A DNA stretch of 64,000 nucleotides from Nissolia schottii (taxonomy: Eukaryota; Streptophyta; Magnoliopsida; Fabales; Fabaceae). Each line of letters starts with the position of its first letter. The stretch's first letter is position 1. The stretch covers positions 56,856 to 120,855 of the forward strand of contig QANU01084250.1 of the NCBI GenBank assembly GCA_003254905.1, given 5' to 3'. The translations under genes were made by a program, and so were the position numbers. Shown here in pieces: positions 61,430 to 64,000 of this stretch. Under the pieces are notes generated by a model that saw nothing but the letters and a program-made list of their open reading frames with translations, was not told the origin of the DNA and searched no databases.

Positions 61430-61765
61430 GTAATGTTTCAGGCTTAGATCCTAGAAGGTATTTAGATATTATTGGTCTTGTATGTTTCAGGCTTAAATCT
61501 TGAAAGATGGTTGATTATTATTATTGAATGTTGTGTTATTGATTATGTAACAGGCCACAGGTCGTAGTAACAGACCAAACAACAGATTTTTTATAATAAA
61601 AAAATATATACAGGATTATCAAGTTCCCAGTCAGGTCAAACCTACAAACAAGTGAAACTAAAAAAATAGCCTTTGATAATTAATAGGTTAGATTCACACC
61701 TAAATTTAATGAGACAGATCTGACCTATTAAGAGTTTGGACTGACATGTTCTCATTCCTTATGTC
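61430..61765. repeat. Dispersed repeat, second copy of the family at 27.5-27.9 kb
   Basis: Aligns with 27540-27900 in the same orientation, including GTAACAG, CCAAACAACA and TTTTTATAATAAAAAA words and the ATAGCCT/GATAATTAATAGG part. Function and ends unknown. Confidence 0.6.
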
Positions 61766-62229
61766 CCTCAAATCAACTATGTCAAAAAGAAAGAACAAAA
61801 GACAGATGGTGATCAATTATGAAGTGATTAATTATGATTATGTTCGATTTATGGTCTATAAGTGTATTTTAAATATTTTGGTTAAGGTTAGCATCTCTTA
61901 TTACTGAATATAGATTTTCAAAAAGTCTTTATAAATAAAATTGATTAATAAATAAATATTTTATAATATTAAAGCAGAAATATGGACTTAGATCTTATCG
62001 TAACACATGTATCCATTCCATTGGATACGTGCATGTGAGTTTAATGGATTTTCTTTTACCTCTCTGATCTCAATATTATTTTATAACATTCCGAAAGTCT
62101 TCTTGGGTAATATTGATATTTTTTATGATAATAACCATCGGGAGACTTTGAATATACAGCTTAATATCAAACATTCAAAAGAAATTCAAATGCCATCACT
62201 CATTGTAATTAATGCATGATGCCTAATTT

Positions 62230-62560
62230 TCAAAAGAAAATGGAGTAGTAGTACTACTACTACTACAAACAACTTAAATTTTCACTCTTCTAGTCTTATT
62301 TATTCGCACTAATCTGCTTTATTGTTTGGTGTACGCGCTCATAATTAATGTACATGGCCCAAATTTTTCAAAAGCAATGATCTTTAACTTAATCTTCCAC
62401 TCCTACTGTCTTAGTAGTACTATTACTTGCTAGCAGTAGTACTAGCTAGTAGTTGTAGTAGTAATTTATCTGCAGTTCTGCTTTATTGATTTGTAAGCGC
62501 CTCATTATTGATGTACATTAATGCCCAATATTTTTTTCAAAAGAAATTATCCTCAACTTA
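62230..62560. repeat. 164-bp tandem duplication rich in AGTAGTACTACT
   Basis: CTGCTTTATTG recurs at 62314 and 62478, and TTTCAAAAG plus AACTTAAT words recur at the same spacing. Each unit starts with a GTAGTAGTACTACT-type palindrome-like run. Confidence 0.75.
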
Positions 62561-62639
62561 ATTTCACTCTTATAGTCTAGTTACTCCATCTTAAATTAAT
62601 TTTTGTTTTCATTTTTTGGTTTATCTAGCAATGAAAAAA

Positions 62640-63286
62640 TGGGTTTAATTCGGCGGCACAAGACAAGTAACCCAATTTCTTTTTGTCGGACAGGTTTAAA
62701 TTTTTAACTCACTTAAAATTTTCAATTTACACAGATTGAACTCGTTTGATTCACAAGTGATACAAGGGTAAAGCAGAGCGAGACAGGTTAAAAAAAATGA
62801 GTTTTTTTTAGCCCTTTTGGCCAACCCATCCAATTTTATTCATCTCCACTAACCCTTTTAAGTCTCAACTCTTTCTCTAAATCCCAAGTGACAAACAAAG
62901 TTACCAATTCATATCATTTGTAACCTAATGGCCTAACCCTACGCAAAAGACAAAGAATAGTAGGCAACAACGTAATGCCACCACCACACTTCATAGTTCG
63001 TTGCTCACTGTGTGTCTCTTCTCTGCTCACTTTGTTGATTATGTATGTATATATCTCTATAATTATAATTTATTAGACTTATAAAAATATTGTCTCGAAA
63101 AAATAATTACATAATTTACTTTAGCTTTAGCTCGAATTGCCTAATCTTTTTCTTTTTCAATTTCTGTGGTGGCTCATGAGCCAACTCTCCAACTCGCGAA
63201 CATTAGTAAACGGGCGAACATGAATTTTTAACTCGCTTAAAGATTCAACTCGGCTCAGTTCGACTTGACTCGTTTGTCATCCCTAA
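62640..63286. mobile_element. hAT-like element end
   Basis: On the minus strand the right edge starts TAGGGATGACAAACGAGTCA, close to the TAGGGATGACA end of the element at 17454, followed by repeated GAGTTGA and GGGCGAAC words. A matching left end is not clear, so boundaries are approximate. Confidence 0.45.
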
Positions 63287-63841
63287 GTTTATCTATAAAC
63301 TCATGTATTTGGATACAATTACATCTAAAGAAGTGAATCCTCTTAAGTAAGTTTCTTGTCATGTGAGGTTAAGCGTAATCTCCGATCATTTAATTGAAAG
63401 AGTGGGACCCATACATGATATAAGTAAACACGATAAAAAAAATTCATTTGAGAAGATCCATTTCTTACATTTATATACATTAATTTATAAATAAATTAAA
63501 AAAAATTAAAGCAACAATTAATTTAGGATTGAGAGAATAGTACATTAATAAATGTAGTACCAATTTTATTAAATAACAATTATTAGTAGTAGTAAATATA
63601 TAAAACCTTGAAATTAAAAGGCAAGTGGTGGTTTAATTTGAAGAATTTAAAAATAATTGTAAAAGAAAAATTATCAATAATTGTAGTCATAATGTAAAAA
63701 CAAAGGACTAACAATGCACTGAAATTAAGTCCTAAGAAAAACTAAAATAATTCATTTTCTTTTGACGTTATAAAATAATTGATCACTTACTTGGCAGTCT
63801 TCGGTGAGATCCCTTAATTAAACTTTACACCTATTAATTTG

Positions 63842-63908
63842 AGAGATTAATTTGTATTTATTGACAATGTAATTTTTACATTGTCAATTAATATAAACTA
63901 ATCTCTTA
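63842..63908. mobile_element. 67-bp near-perfect hairpin, mini foldback element
   Basis: AGAGATTAATTTGTATTTAT with the following TGACAATGTAA pairs with TTACATTGTCA and its mirrored tail around a TTTT loop. Could be a tiny MITE or a small-RNA hairpin. Confidence 0.65.
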
Positions 63909-63964
63909 TTTTAATTAATGTAAGTTTGTATATTTTGAACCGTGAACCGTATACAACTTTAAAT

Positions 63965-63968
<4 letters not shown>

Positions 63969-64000
<32 letters not shown>
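63969..64000. repeat. (AT)n microsatellite at window end
   Basis: AT units run to the last base, so the true length is unknown. Confidence 0.95.

Overview
This is AT-rich nuclear DNA from a flowering plant, almost certainly a dicot; legume-like repeat types make a legume plausible, but that cannot be proved from the window. Evidence for a plant: a spliced gene of the plant two-domain phosphoethanolamine N-methyltransferase (PEAMT/NMT) family, Stowaway, hAT, Harbinger, CACTA and Mutator-type repeats, Helitron termini, a plant L1-type LINE tail, and Copia and Gypsy retroelement relics. Four single N bases (near 7738, 10370, 19319, 22843) show it comes from an assembly with joins or ambiguous calls.

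Only one confident host gene is visible. It lies at the left edge on the minus strand (1-3413): the N-terminal part of PEAMT, six exons with consensus splice sites and an unbroken 216-residue reading, running off the window at base 1. Its promoter side (3414-3900) has a TATA box and three CACGTG boxes. The rest is repeat-derived or unassigned intergenic DNA.

Layout: 3.9-10.3 kb, intergenic DNA with a Copia relic, a Mutator-type MITE (9-bp target duplication), a LINE tail and a Harbinger-like MITE. 10.5-11.7 kb, a decayed coiled-coil coding remnant. 12.9-20.2 kb, Stowaway and Harbinger MITEs, and a hAT-like element carrying a second hAT-type element inside it with a perfect 8-bp target duplication. 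20.5-24.3 kb, a CACTA-like element with degenerate subterminal repeats, holding another copy of the same hAT-type element; an 840-bp block here is repeated exactly at an N and looks like an assembly join. 27.5-33.9 kb, dispersed repeats, arrays of self-complementary words and a probable solo LTR. 34.4-37.0 kb, a 1.7-kb foldback element beside a Mutator-type MITE inserted in a Stowaway MITE.

39.0-47.3 kb is a composite: a broken Gypsy gag relic, then a decayed plant-mobile-domain (PMD) gene on the plus strand facing a decayed MULE transposase gene on the minus strand, with an array of hairpin-forming words between their 3' ends and a second hairpin array beyond the transposase 5' end. 47.3-64 kb is very AT-rich: Helitron-type termini, a ~157-bp tandem array, a SINE, a Copia relic, a 29-bp minisatellite, small CACTA and hAT elements and microsatellites.

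The most unusual theme is that several separate loci (28.76, 29.6, 30.4, 43.3, 47.1 and 56.45 kb) hold short self-complementary words, repeated in most of them, each locus with its own word. I do not know a described family that explains this.
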